From Neopusillimonas maritima (GTDB lineage: Bacteria; Pseudomonadota; Gammaproteobacteria; Burkholderiales; Burkholderiaceae_B), in NCBI RefSeq assembly GCF_040930455.2, contig NZ_CP170494.1: a stretch of 64,000 nucleotides of DNA. The stretch is one strand, 5' to 3'. The position numbers were made by a program, and so were the translations under genes. Below, one piece after another: positions 51,113 through 60,323 of this stretch; position 1 is the stretch's first letter; each line of letters opens with the position of its first letter. A model generated the notes under the pieces. That model worked only from the letters and a program-made list of their open reading frames with translations. It did no database searches and was not told the DNA's origin.

Positions 51113-51580
51113 ATGATTTCATTTAAAGGACTTACAGCAACCGCTGCGTTGTTGGTTTTTCCTGCATTCGTGCTAGCGCATGGTGATCAAGGCTCATGGC
51201 AAGGGCATGGTCCTGGCATGATGATGGATCAGGAGCAAATGCAACAGATGCACCAGAACTGGTCTCACATGAACCAGCTGATGCAACGCATTCCTGATGA
51301 AGCTTCACCGCAAGAACGGCAACGATTGATGCGAGAACACAGGGAGGCGATGCAAGAGCAAATGGGTTTTATGCATCACGGTATGATGGGCCCCGGCATG
51401 ATGCGTGGACAAAACGGCATGATGGGAGGTCAGCACATGATGAACGGCGGCGGTAAATCAAAGAATGGTGGTAGTCTGTCTAACGAGCAACAAATTCAGA
51501 TGATGCAGGAGCGCATGGATCAAATGCAGCTGATGATGGAGCAAATGCTGCAATACCAGCAAAATCTAAAGGTAGAGTGA
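51113..51580 (+). CDS. Exported Met/His-rich small protein, probable copper-binding
   Basis: 155 residues from the ATG at 51113, which follows CGAGGG and begins a good signal peptide (ISFKGLTATAALLVFPAFVLA, shown as landmark); upstream ATGs at 51062 lack one. The mature part is extremely rich in Met, Gln, His and Gly: HGPGMMMDQEQMQQMHQNW, MGFMHHGMMGPGMMRGQNG, and a C-terminal QMMQERMDQMQLMMEQMLQY helix. Met/His clusters of this kind bind Cu(I) or Ag(I) in the periplasm. No family name is assigned. It is divergent from the cargo operon, about 110 bases from its promoter. Confidence 0.8.
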   Translation: MISFKGLTATAALLVFPAFVLAHGDQGSWQGHGPGMMMDQEQMQQMHQNWSHMNQLMQRIPDEASPQERQRLMREHREAMQEQMGFMHHGMMGPGMMRGQNGMMGGQHMMNGGGKSKNGGSLSNEQQIQMMQERMDQMQLMMEQMLQYQQNLKVE

Positions 51581-52185
51581 TCGAGAAGCCTTCAAATACT
51601 TTTACTTAACAGACGCGTAGTAACTGGCGAGTTTGATAGGCTGAAGTTTGTGAAAACGGCGCAGTAGCTGGGTTTCGGTCTCAACGAAATCCCTGGCCTT
51701 TTACGGCTGGAAGATGGCGCTCTGGGCACCACTTCGAATGTTCGCTTTGCGACCAGAGCGACGGGCGGCCAATTTAATGTGGCAATCTCCAGCTACAGTA
51801 TGAGTATGGTGGTACGACCATTGCTCACTTTTAAGCATCCCCGAGGAAGTTATCTGTATCTGTGCTCTCACTCGATCACATCGCTGGTCGTGAAATACCT
51901 CGGGTGAATCGCCGCTTGCGGCGAGAGGGCAGAGCCCTTGGAACAAGTGCTCCTATTTTTACACACCAAATTACACACCGTGTAAAAATGAAAATGCCCC
52001 AAAAACCATTGCTCATGGGGCATTCACTCACTCACCGACAGAAGTACACAAAATTCACTATATACTCTTTCGGGGTGGCTTTTGTTTTGCTTCGCTGTTT
52101 TGTATCAAAACAGGGTTAACCCCCAAATGTGCGTTCGCAAAATGATACAATCCAAAAGTTTACTTATCACGGTTGGACGCATGGC
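51581..52185. other. Intergenic region between the island and nuoA
   Basis: There is no convincing gene. Left part: island-like remnants with the inverted copy of AAAGCGAACATTCGA (51734-51748) and the right 24-base repeat (51879-51902). Then a 9-bp inverted repeat, TTTTTACAC (51956-51964) and GTGTAAAAA (51980-51988), enclosing a smaller TTACAC/GTGTAA pair, and a hairpin AATGCCCCA/TGGGGCATT (51993-52024) with a T-rich tail on the minus strand. The nuoA promoter must lie between about 52030 and 52170; GATACAAT near 52142-52149 is the best -10 candidate, without a clear -35. Confidence 0.6.
51879..51902 (+). repeat. 24-base repeat, right copy
   Basis: CATCGCTGGTCGTGAAATAC followed by CTCG, one mismatch from 44968-44991, same orientation. 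Confidence 0.7.
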
Positions 52186-52545
52186 ATGAACCTGCAAGAG
52201 TATTTTCCCGTTCTGCTGTTTATTATCGTTGCCACGGGCATCGGCTTTGCGCTTTTAACGGTTGGGCGCGTGTTGGGGCCTCATCGCCCCGATGCCGAGA
52301 AGCTGTCTCCTTACGAGTGTGGTTTCGAAGCTTTTGATGACTCACGCATGAAGTTCGACGTGCGTTATTACCTGGTTGCCATTCTCTTTATTTTGTTCGA
52401 CCTTGAAATCGCCTTTCTTTTCCCTTGGGCAATTGCAAACGATGCCCTTGGCATGGCGGGGTTCTGGACTGTAATGGTGTTTCTGGCGGTGCTCACCGTT
52501 GGTTTCCTTTACGAGTGGAAGAAGGGCGCGCTCGACTGGGAGTAG
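52186..52545 (+). CDS. nuoA: NADH-quinone oxidoreductase subunit A
   Basis: 119 residues from the ATG at 52186 (MNLQEYFPVLLFIIVATG); a GTG-initiated extension to 52129 is not credible. Three helices, with the conserved loop LSPYECGFEAFDDSRMKFDVRYYL (the YECG quinone-site cysteine loop) and FDLEIAFLFPWA in TM2. First gene of the native complex I operon, separated from the porin by the island. Its divergent counterpart is at 16534-16896. Confidence 0.97.
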   Translation: MNLQEYFPVLLFIIVATGIGFALLTVGRVLGPHRPDAEKLSPYECGFEAFDDSRMKFDVRYYLVAILFILFDLEIAFLFPWAIANDALGMAGFWTVMVFLAVLTVGFLYEWKKGALDWE

Positions 52546-52610
52546 TCGAGGCTTGCGTGGCAGGTTTGTTAAGGCCGGCATACGGCATTTATCGTTATAT
52601 GGGCTAAATC

Positions 52611-53087
52611 ATGGCAATCGACGGCATTCTGAAAGAAGGCTTTATCACGACCAATGCAGACAAGTTTTTGAACTGGGCGAAAACCGGTTCTCTATGGCCA
52701 ATGACATTCGGCCTGGCTTGCTGTGCCGTGGAAATGATGCACGCCGGCGCGGCGCGCTACGACCTTGACCAATTCGGTATTATTTTTCGCCCCAGTCCGC
52801 GCCAGTCCGACCTCATGATCGTGGCCGGCACTTTGTGCAACAAAATGGCACCTGCCTTGCGCAAGGTTTACGACCAAATGCCCGAGCCGCGTTGGGTGGT
52901 TTCCATGGGCTCCTGTGCGAACGGGGGCGGCTATTATCACTATTCTTATTCCGTCGTCAGGGGCTGCGATCGAATAGTCCCGGTCGATGTTTATGTGCCG
53001 GGGTGTCCCCCCACAGCGGAAGCGCTGGTTTACGGGCTTTTGCAAATGCAAAATAAAATTCGCCTCACCAACACCATCGCCCGCTAA
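52611..53087 (+). CDS. nuoB: NADH-quinone oxidoreductase subunit B
   Basis: 158 residues. All N2 [4Fe-4S] ligands are present: LACCAVEMM (adjacent cysteines near residue 37), MGSCANGGG (near 102) and PGCPPTAEAL (near 132). It reduces ubiquinone at the end of the iron-sulfur chain. It provides the in-window reference showing which residues the fusion protein at 16893-18755 has lost. Confidence 0.98.
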   Translation: MAIDGILKEGFITTNADKFLNWAKTGSLWPMTFGLACCAVEMMHAGAARYDLDQFGIIFRPSPRQSDLMIVAGTLCNKMAPALRKVYDQMPEPRWVVSMGSCANGGGYYHYSYSVVRGCDRIVPVDVYVPGCPPTAEALVYGLLQMQNKIRLTNTIAR

Positions 53088-53123
53088 TTTGCGCGCCCCT
53101 TTAAATCGTCCGACGAATTTATT

Positions 53124-53735
53124 ATGACCCGGCTTGAAACTCTGAAAAATCACCTGCAGACACAGTTTGCCCAAAACTGTTCCCTGAAGGAAGCGTTGAA
53201 CGAGCTCACTCTTGATGTCCCGGCGGGCCAGTGGGTAGATGTCTGTACGGCTTTGCGTGATACGCCGGCATTGTCTTTTGAACTATGCATCGATTTATGC
53301 GGGGTCGATTACGCCACTTACGGCGAACCCGCCGCGCAGGTTGCGCCGCCCAAGTTTCCGCAACGTTATGCCGTTGTGATCCACCTGCTGTCTGTTGCGC
53401 ACAATTGGCGGTTGCGAGTTCGTACATGGGTGCAAAACGATGAATTCCCCGTGATAGATACGCTGTTCAATGTCTGGCCTTCGGTGAACTGGTTCGAGCG
53501 CGAAGCATTCGATTTGTATGGCATTGTGTTCGAAGGTCACCCTGATTTGCGGCGCATTCTTACCGATTACGGGTTTATCGGGCATCCCTTCCGCAAAGAT
53601 TTCCCTCTGTCGGGCAACGTTGAAATGCGTTACGACACCGAGCAGAAACGGGTGATTTATCAGCCGGTTTCCATTGAGCCGCGCGAAATTACGCCGCGTA
53701 TCGTGCGTGAAGAGGGCTACGGAGTAGAGCGATAA
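53124..53735 (+). CDS. nuoC: NADH-quinone oxidoreductase subunit C
   Basis: A 203-residue peripheral-arm subunit (30-kDa family). The signature NWFEREAFDLYGIVFEGHPDLRRILTDYGF spans residues ~112-141, followed by GHPFRKDFPL. It is separate from NuoD here, not fused as in E. coli. It starts 36 bases after nuoB and ends one base before nuoD. Confidence 0.98.
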   Translation: MTRLETLKNHLQTQFAQNCSLKEALNELTLDVPAGQWVDVCTALRDTPALSFELCIDLCGVDYATYGEPAAQVAPPKFPQRYAVVIHLLSVAHNWRLRVRTWVQNDEFPVIDTLFNVWPSVNWFEREAFDLYGIVFEGHPDLRRILTDYGFIGHPFRKDFPLSGNVEMRYDTEQKRVIYQPVSIEPREITPRIVREEGYGVER

Positions 53736-53736
53736 C

Positions 53737-54993
53737 ATGGCTGAAATCAAGAATTACACCCTGAACTTCGGGCCTCAGCACCCTGCGGCACACGGCGTGT
53801 TGCGCCTGGTTCTTGAGCTCGACGGTGAAGTTATTCAGCGCGCCGATCCTCACATTGGTTTGCTGCATCGTGCCACCGAAAAACTGGCCGAGCATAAAAC
53901 GTATTTGCAAAGCTTGCCTTACATGGATCGTCTTGATTACGTTTCCATGATGTGCAATGAGCACGCCTATGTGATGGCGATTGAAAAGCTGGCCGGCATA
54001 GAGGTGCCATTGCGCGCGCAGTATATCCGGGTCATGTTCGACGAAATCACCCGGATTCTGAATCATTTAATGTCTCTCGGCTCGCATGCGCTCGATGTGG
54101 GTGCCATGGCGGTATTTCTTTATACGTTCCGCGAGCGTGAAGACCTAATGGATTGTTACGAAGCCGTGTCCGGTGCGCGCATGCATGCGGCATACTATCG
54201 CCCGGGCGGCGTGTATCGCGATCTGCCTGACACCATGCCGCAATATGGTGAAAGCAGCCAATACCGCAGCGCCAAAGAATTAAAAGCCATGAACGATGCA
54301 CGTTCCGGCTCATTGCTCGACTTCATTGAAGATTTCACCAATCGTTTCCCAACCTGTATTGATGAATACGAAACGCTGTTAACAGATAATCGTATATGGA
54401 AGCAGCGTTTGGTGGGCGTCGGTGTAGTCGACCCGGATCGCGCCAAAGCGCTGGGCTTTACCGGGCCTATGCTGCGTGGTTCCGGTGTGGAGTGGGATTT
54501 GCGTCGCACGCAACCTTATGAAGTGTACGATCGCCTCGATTTCGACATACCGGTAGGTGTGAACGGCGACAGCTACGATCGTTATCTGGTGCGTGTGGCT
54601 GAAATGCGTGAAAGTAATCGCATTATTCGCCAGTGCGTTGAGTGGTTGCGCAATAATCCCGGCCCGGTCATCGTCGACAACCACAAAGTCGCGCCGCCTT
54701 CGCGCGAGGAAATGAAAACCGGGATGGAAGATCTCATTCACCATTTCAAGTTGTTTTCCGAAGGGATGCATGTGCCGCGTGGCGAGGCCTACAGTGCGGT
54801 TGAACATCCCAAAGGCGAATTTGGTATTTACATGATTTCCGATGGGGCCAATAAGCCGTATCGCTTGAAAATTCGTGCGCCGGGGTTTGCGCATTTGCAA
54901 GCGCTTGATGAAATGTCACGTGGGCACATGATTGCCGATGCGGTAACCATTATCGGCACGCTCGATATTGTGTTTGGTGAAATTGACCGCTAA
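53737..54993 (+). CDS. nuoD: NADH-quinone oxidoreductase subunit D
   Basis: A 418-residue 49-kDa-family subunit forming the quinone pocket. The FGPQHPAAHGVLRL motif is near residue 12 with its conserved histidines, IGLLHRATEKL near 44, and the C-terminal block RAPGFAHLQALDEMSRGHMIADAVTIIGTLDIVFGEIDR includes the conserved Asp and closing DR. The NuoD-like half of the fusion at 16893-18755 aligns with these blocks but lacks the functional residues. Confidence 0.98.
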   Translation: MAEIKNYTLNFGPQHPAAHGVLRLVLELDGEVIQRADPHIGLLHRATEKLAEHKTYLQSLPYMDRLDYVSMMCNEHAYVMAIEKLAGIEVPLRAQYIRVMFDEITRILNHLMSLGSHALDVGAMAVFLYTFREREDLMDCYEAVSGARMHAAYYRPGGVYRDLPDTMPQYGESSQYRSAKELKAMNDARSGSLLDFIEDFTNRFPTCIDEYETLLTDNRIWKQRLVGVGVVDPDRAKALGFTGPMLRGSGVEWDLRRTQPYEVYDRLDFDIPVGVNGDSYDRYLVRVAEMRESNRIIRQCVEWLRNNPGPVIVDNHKVAPPSREEMKTGMEDLIHHFKLFSEGMHVPRGEAYSAVEHPKGEFGIYMISDGANKPYRLKIRAPGFAHLQALDEMSRGHMIADAVTIIGTLDIVFGEIDR

Positions 54994-55027
54994 CGGGCGC
55001 AAGCCAAGGTAACGACCGGATCAAACT

Positions 55028-55522
55028 ATGCTGCTTTCCGAAAAAGCCTATCAGAAAATTGACCGGGAACTGATCAAGTTCCCCGAAGAACAGAAGCAAT
55101 CAGCCATTATGGCTGCATTGGCCATAGCCCAAGACGAGAAAGGCTGGGTTTCTATCGACGTTATTGAAGATGTTGCCCGTTATTTGCAGGTTCCACCTAT
55201 TGCTGTTCAAGAGGTGGCAACGTTCTACAATATGTTCGATACCCAGCTTCCTGGTCGTTTCAAAATATCCGTGTGCACTAATTTGCCCTGTGCCTTGCGC
55301 GACGGGGTTAGCGCAGCGGAGCATTTGAAGAAAACGTTGGGTATCGGTTTTCATGAAACAACGCAAGACGGTCTCTTCTCATTGGTTGAGGGTGAGTGCA
55401 TGGGCGCTTGTGGAGATTCCCCGGTCATGTTGGTGAACAACAAGCACATGTGTGTGCGCATGATGCCGGAAAAGATCGATGCCATGATCAATGAATTGAA
55501 ACAGAACGGGGGGGCGCAATGA
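55028..55522 (+). CDS. nuoE: NADH-quinone oxidoreductase subunit E
   Basis: 164 residues, thioredoxin-like 24-kDa subunit holding the N1a [2Fe-2S] cluster. The ligands are in VCTNLPCALRDG (near residue 85) and CMGACGDSPVM (near 125). It overlaps nuoF by 4 bp. Confidence 0.97.
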   Translation: MLLSEKAYQKIDRELIKFPEEQKQSAIMAALAIAQDEKGWVSIDVIEDVARYLQVPPIAVQEVATFYNMFDTQLPGRFKISVCTNLPCALRDGVSAAEHLKKTLGIGFHETTQDGLFSLVEGECMGACGDSPVMLVNNKHMCVRMMPEKIDAMINELKQNGGAQ

Positions 55523-56886
55523 GCACCGCCGCTATTTTGCAAAAATTTTCGGAAGGCCTCGATATTGCGCCCAACAACGATTTGTCGCGCAGTATGATTT
55601 TTCATGATCGTCATATCAGCCCGCAAATCGTGGCCGGTCTCGATGGCACGAATTGGCGCCTGGAAGATTACGTCAAGCGGGGCGGGTATGAAGCCTTGCG
55701 CAAAATTTTGTCCTCCGGCATGTCACCGGAAGACGTCATTGAAGAAGTTAAAACCTCTGGTTTGCGCGGTCGTGGGGGGGCGGGCTTCCCCACTGGTTTG
55801 AAGTGGAGCTTCATGCCCCGCAACCTACCTGGTCAGAAATATCTGGTGTGTAACTCAGACGAAGGCGAACCGGGTACGTTCAAAGACCGCGATATCCTTC
55901 GCTTTAACCCACATATTGTCATTGAAGGTATGGCTATTGCGGCTTACGCCATGGGTTGCAGCGTGGGCTACAACTATATTCACGGCGAAATTTTCGAAAT
56001 ATATGATCGTTTCGAAGAAGCGCTGGAAGAAGCGCGTAAAGCCGGTTTTCTGGGCGACAAAATCCTGGGCAGCAATTTCAGTTTCCAGTTGCACGCATTC
56101 CATGGTTATGGCGCTTATATTTGCGGGGAAGAAACCGCACTGCTGGAGTCGTTGGAAGGCAAGAAAGGTCAGCCACGTTTCAAACCGCCTTTCCCAGCCA
56201 GCTATGGCTTATACGGCAAGCCCACCACCATCAACAATACGGAAACGTTCGCTGCGGTGCCCTGGATTTTCCGCAACAGCGGTCAAGCCTATCTGGAAAC
56301 CGGCATCCCCAATAATGGCGGCACAAAGTTGTTTTCTGTGTCGGGCGACGTCGAATTACCGGGGAATTATGAAGTTCCAATGGGCACGCCGTTTTCAGAG
56401 CTTTTAAAGTTGGCAGGCGGCATGCGTGGCGGGCGTAAAATCAAAGCGGTGATTCCCGGAGGGTCGAGTGCTCCGGTGGTGCCGGGCGACGTCATGATGG
56501 AAACCACCATGGATTACGACGGCATTGCCAAAGCCGGCTCGATGCTGGGTTCGGGGGCCGTCATCGTCATGGACGAAACCCGCTGCATGGTGAAATCTTT
56601 GATGCGCCTGTCTTATTTTTACTATGAAGAAAGCTGCGGGCAGTGCACACCGTGTCGCGAGGGTACGGGTTGGTTGTATCGCATGGTGCATCGCATTGAG
56701 CACGGTCAAGGGCGTCCGGAAGATCTTGAGGTTCTTGATTCCGTTGCGCATAACATCATGGGTCGCACGATTTGTGCGCTGGGTGATGCTGCAGCCATGC
56801 CCGTTCGCAGCTTTATCAAGCATTTCCGCGACGAGTTCGCACACCACATCGAGCATAAAAGCTGTGTGGTGTCCAAATATTTGTAG
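55519..56886 (+). CDS. nuoF: NADH-quinone oxidoreductase subunit F
   Basis: A 455-residue, 51-kDa subunit that binds NADH and FMN and carries the N3 [4Fe-4S] cluster. NADH/FMN site: LRGRGGAGFPTGLKWSFMP near residue 80 and CNSDEGEPGTFKDRD near 112. N3 ligands: ESCGQCTPCREGTGW near 370 and the distal Cys in GRTICALGDAAAMP. This is one of the electron-input subunits entirely missing from the second, divergent cluster. Confidence 0.98.
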   Translation: MSTAAILQKFSEGLDIAPNNDLSRSMIFHDRHISPQIVAGLDGTNWRLEDYVKRGGYEALRKILSSGMSPEDVIEEVKTSGLRGRGGAGFPTGLKWSFMPRNLPGQKYLVCNSDEGEPGTFKDRDILRFNPHIVIEGMAIAAYAMGCSVGYNYIHGEIFEIYDRFEEALEEARKAGFLGDKILGSNFSFQLHAFHGYGAYICGEETALLESLEGKKGQPRFKPPFPASYGLYGKPTTINNTETFAAVPWIFRNSGQAYLETGIPNNGGTKLFSVSGDVELPGNYEVPMGTPFSELLKLAGGMRGGRKIKAVIPGGSSAPVVPGDVMMETTMDYDGIAKAGSMLGSGAVIVMDETRCMVKSLMRLSYFYYEESCGQCTPCREGTGWLYRMVHRIEHGQGRPEDLEVLDSVAHNIMGRTICALGDAAAMPVRSFIKHFRDEFAHHIEHKSCVVSKYL

Positions 56887-56901
56887 GGTCAGGATACGCT
56901 A

Positions 56902-59229
56902 ATGGTTGAACTCACCATCGACGGCAAAAAAGTTGAAGTGCCCGAAGGCAGCATGGTTATGCATGCGGCCAATAAGCTCGGGCTGTATGTGCCGCATTTT
57001 TGCTATCACAAGAAATTGTCTATTGCGGCCAACTGCCGCATGTGTTTGGTTGAGGTTGAAAAAGCCCCCAAACCCATGCCCGCTTGTGCCACGCCGGCCT
57101 CCAACGGCATGGTTGTTCACACCGCGTCGGAAAAAGCGGTGGCGGCACAAGAAAGCGTTATGGAGTTCCTGCTGATCAATCACCCTCTCGATTGCCCTAT
57201 TTGCGATCAGGGCGGTGAATGCCAATTGCAAGATTTGTCGGTGGGCTACGGCGAGTCGGCTTCGCGCTATAAAGAAGAGAAGCGCGTGGTCTTTCATAAA
57301 GAGATGGGGCCGCTCATTTCCGCAGAAGAAATGCCGCGCTGTATTCATTGCACCCGTTGTGTGCGCTTCGGTCAGGAAATCGGCGGCATGATGGAGTTGG
57401 GCATGATTAACCGGGGAGAGCACTCCGAAATCACCAGCTTCGTGGGGCGGGCGGTCGAGTCCGAGTTGTCGGGCAACATGATTGACATCTGCCCGGTTGG
57501 GGCACTGACGTCCAAGCCGTTCCGCTATTCGGCGCGTACATGGGAGCTGGCGCGTCGCCGGTCGGTGAGCCCGCACGACAGCCTGGGTGCGAACCTTGTT
57601 GTACAAGTGAAGAACGATCAGGTGATGCGCGTCGTTCCCTTCGAAAATGAAGAGGTTAACGAGTGCTGGATTTCCGACCGTGATCGTTTTGCCTATACCG
57701 GTTTGTATGCCGGCGATCGCCTGGCGCATCCCATGGTGAAAGACGCCGACGGCAATTGGTCGGAAGCGTCTTGGGGCGATGCGTTGCAGGCTGTAGTGAA
57801 AGGCCTGAACAAAGTACGCGACCAACACGGTGCGAATCAAATCGGCGCATTGGGCAGTGAACTGGCTACGGTGGAAGAGTTATCGCTATTGGCCCGACTT
57901 ACGCGCAGCCTTGGTTCGGAAAATATTGATTTTCGTCTGCGCTATAACGATACGGATTTTGTCCAGGCATTCCAGGGCGCCCCTTGGCTTGGCATGCCGG
58001 TTGCCGAGTTGAATACGCTGGATCGTGTTTTGGTTGTGGGCAGTTTTATCCGCAAAGATCAGCCTCTCATGGCGCAGCGCCTGCGTCAGGCCGCCAAAAC
58101 GGGTACCCAGATCGCATTTATTGGTAGCGCCTACGACGATCCGCTCATTAATGTCGCGTCGCATTTTGAAGTAAAGCCTTCAGCTCTGCCCAACGCGCTG
58201 GCGGAAGTCGCGGTGGCATTGGCTGAGTCTGCCGGTGAATCACCTGCTCAGGCTTTCGCGGGTGTCAAAATCTCGGACGCGGCAAAACGTGTTGCCGAAA
58301 TGTTGGCTTCAGGTCAACGTGTTGCCATTTTGTTGGGTAACACCGCGGTCACTTCGCCTTTTGCTTCTCAGATTGCGGCCAATGCACAAGAGGTTGCACG
58401 GCTGGCGAAAGGGCGTCTTGGGTTGCTAACAACCGGTGGTAACACGGTAGGTGGTTATTTGGCAGGGGCTGTACCGGCCGTCGGCGCGCAAACGGCTGCG
58501 CAAATGCTAAGCAAGCCATTAAAAGCGTATGTTGTCATGCACGCTGAACCCCTGTTTGATGCCGATAACGGCCGGCAAGCTGTGCAAACCCTGAAGCAGG
58601 CAGAGTTCAACGTGGCGCTTACCCCTTACGCCAATGCGGCTGCTGATTGGGCCGATGTTATGTTGCCGGTTTCTCCCTACACAGAAACGTCGGGCACGTT
58701 TGTGAATGCAGAGGGGCGTGCGCAAAGCTTCCGTGGCACAGCGGCGCCATTCGGTGAAACGCGTCCAGCCTGGAAAGTGTTGCGTGTTCTGGGTAACTTA
58801 TTCGAATTGTCGGGTTTCGACGAAGAGACATCAGAGGCAGTGCGGGATGCCGTGTTGTCGCCCAACGCGCATGAAAGGCTATCTAACGAAGTTCGTATTG
58901 CGCCGGCCTTGGTCAATGAGGTCGAGGGGCTTGAGCGCGTGGCCGATGTGCCGGTGTATCGCAGTGACTCAATTGTTCGTCGCGCCAAACCTTTGCAGGA
59001 AACGCCGGCTTCCCGTCCGCCCGTTTTGCGCGCGCATGTGGAAACATTGAAGCAATATGGTTTGCAAGCAGGCGATGCCGCGCGGGTTCGTTCAGAAACC
59101 GGGCAGGTGGTTTTGCAAGTACAGGCAGACGACGCCGTGGCGCCGGGTACTGTACGTGTTGCTACAGCGTTTCCGCAAACCGTTGACCTGGGTAGTGCCT
59201 TTGGCCAAGTTACGTTGGAGCGTGCCTAA
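56902..59229 (+). CDS. nuoG: NADH-quinone oxidoreductase subunit G
   Basis: 775 residues. The N-terminal ferredoxin-like [2Fe-2S] site (FCYHKKLSIAANCRMCLVEVEKAPKPMPAC spans residues ~33-62), then the His-Cys3 N5 site (INHPLDCPICDQGGECQLQD), the N4 site CIHCTRCVRFGQEIGG, and a molybdopterin-oxidoreductase-like C-terminal domain (MLPVSPYTETSGTFVNAEGRAQ). No separate N7 motif was checked. Start at 56902, 15 bases after nuoF. Confidence 0.98.
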   Translation: MVELTIDGKKVEVPEGSMVMHAANKLGLYVPHFCYHKKLSIAANCRMCLVEVEKAPKPMPACATPASNGMVVHTASEKAVAAQESVMEFLLINHPLDCPICDQGGECQLQDLSVGYGESASRYKEEKRVVFHKEMGPLISAEEMPRCIHCTRCVRFGQEIGGMMELGMINRGEHSEITSFVGRAVESELSGNMIDICPVGALTSKPFRYSARTWELARRRSVSPHDSLGANLVVQVKNDQVMRVVPFENEEVNECWISDRDRFAYTGLYAGDRLAHPMVKDADGNWSEASWGDALQAVVKGLNKVRDQHGANQIGALGSELATVEELSLLARLTRSLGSENIDFRLRYNDTDFVQAFQGAPWLGMPVAELNTLDRVLVVGSFIRKDQPLMAQRLRQAAKTGTQIAFIGSAYDDPLINVASHFEVKPSALPNALAEVAVALAESAGESPAQAFAGVKISDAAKRVAEMLASGQRVAILLGNTAVTSPFASQIAANAQEVARLAKGRLGLLTTGGNTVGGYLAGAVPAVGAQTAAQMLSKPLKAYVVMHAEPLFDADNGRQAVQTLKQAEFNVALTPYANAAADWADVMLPVSPYTETSGTFVNAEGRAQSFRGTAAPFGETRPAWKVLRVLGNLFELSGFDEETSEAVRDAVLSPNAHERLSNEVRIAPALVNEVEGLERVADVPVYRSDSIVRRAKPLQETPASRPPVLRAHVETLKQYGLQAGDAARVRSETGQVVLQVQADDAVAPGTVRVATAFPQTVDLGSAFGQVTLERA

Positions 59230-60303
59230 ATGGAATGGCTGAACACAATTAACGAGTTTGGGGCGGGTCTGATCGGGCCAACTGCGTGGTATGTGGTTTG
59301 GACGCTGGTAAAAATTGTGGTGATCGCCGTTCCGATCATTCTTTGCGTTGCCTACCTTACCTATTGGGAACGGAAAATGATCGGTGCCATGCATATTCGC
59401 TTGGGCCCTACACGGGTGGGGCCGCGTGGGCTACTGCAACCGTTTGCCGACGTTTTTAAATTGCTCACAAAAGAACTGGTGGTTCCCAGTCAGGCGAATA
59501 AGATTTTGTTTATTCTGGCGCCGGTTGTCACGCTAATGCCGGCTTTGGCCGCCTGGGCCATCATTCCGTTTGGGCCCGAGCTCGTACTTTCCGATATTAA
59601 TGCGGGCTTGCTTTACCTGATGGCTATTACGTCGGTGGGGGTTTACGGCGTTATTGTCGCAGGGTGGGCATCGAATTCGAAATACGCTTTTTTGGGCGCA
59701 ATGCGGGCAGCGGCTCAAATGGTGTCGTATGAACTGGCAATCGGGTTCGTGCTGGTTACGGTACTGCTGGTATCGGGTTCGCTGAATTTAAGCAATATTG
59801 TGTTGGGTCAAGACCGTGGCCTGTTTGCCGACATGGGGCTGAACTTCCTGTCGTGGAACTGGCTGCCACTGCTGCCGCTATTTGTTATTTACGTGGTGTC
59901 TTGTGTGGCGGAAACCAATCGGCACCCATTCGATGTCGTCGAAGGTGAGTCGGAAATTGTTGCGGGTCACATGGTGGAGTATTCGGGTACGGCTTTCGCG
60001 CTGTTCTTCCTGGGTGAGTACGCCAATATGATTCTGCTGTCGGCTACGGCTTCTATCATGTTTCTGGGTGGCTGGCTTCCCATTATTGATATCGCACCCT
60101 TCACCTGGATTCCCGGCTGGTTGTGGTTGGGTCTCAAGACCTTTTTCGTGGTTTCCCTATTCATATGGTTCCGTGCAACGTTTCCCCGTTATCGCTACGA
60201 CCAAATTATGCGCCTGGGCTGGAAAGTATTTATTCCATTGACGGGTGTCTGGCTGGTCGTGGTGGCGATCTGGATGCAAACGCCGTGGAATATTTGGCAA
60301 TAA
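59230..60303 (+). CDS. nuoH: NADH-quinone oxidoreductase subunit H
   Basis: A 357-residue, eight-helix ND1 subunit linking the quinone site to the proton-pumping arm. Landmarks: YWERKMIGAMHIRLGPTRVGP near residue 48, CVAETNRHPFDVVEGESEIVAGHMVEYSG near 222-250, and FRATFPRYRYDQIMRLGWK near 313. It abuts nuoG without a gap. Confidence 0.98.
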   Translation: MEWLNTINEFGAGLIGPTAWYVVWTLVKIVVIAVPIILCVAYLTYWERKMIGAMHIRLGPTRVGPRGLLQPFADVFKLLTKELVVPSQANKILFILAPVVTLMPALAAWAIIPFGPELVLSDINAGLLYLMAITSVGVYGVIVAGWASNSKYAFLGAMRAAAQMVSYELAIGFVLVTVLLVSGSLNLSNIVLGQDRGLFADMGLNFLSWNWLPLLPLFVIYVVSCVAETNRHPFDVVEGESEIVAGHMVEYSGTAFALFFLGEYANMILLSATASIMFLGGWLPIIDIAPFTWIPGWLWLGLKTFFVVSLFIWFRATFPRYRYDQIMRLGWKVFIPLTGVWLVVVAIWMQTPWNIWQ

Positions 60304-60323
60304 AGGGTTAACTGGGGCTAGAT

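Larger units (their letters stand above)
37490..51905. mobile_element. Gamma-mobile-trio-type island with metal-resistance cargo (approximate ends)
   Basis: The island separates the porin terminator from the nuoA promoter region, genes that are neighbours in Bordetella. The left part encodes two large tyrosine recombinases, two small helical proteins and a RecD-like helicase, in the order GmtY-GmtZ-GmtX-VPA1267-like-helicase. The right part is a minus-strand metal/copper and cytochrome-assembly cargo ending with a Met/His-rich protein. Exact ends are not determined; an imperfect 24-base repeat (44968-44991 and 51879-51902) brackets the cargo. Naming follows the gamma-mobile-trio described from Vibrio islands and rests on gene order, sizes and recombinase motifs. 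Confidence 0.65.

Noticed and set aside
51701..51946. Minus-strand open frame in the region before nuoA
   Set aside because: No ribosome site, no recognisable domain, and it overlaps the 24-base repeat and the inverted 15-base motif; more likely island debris.
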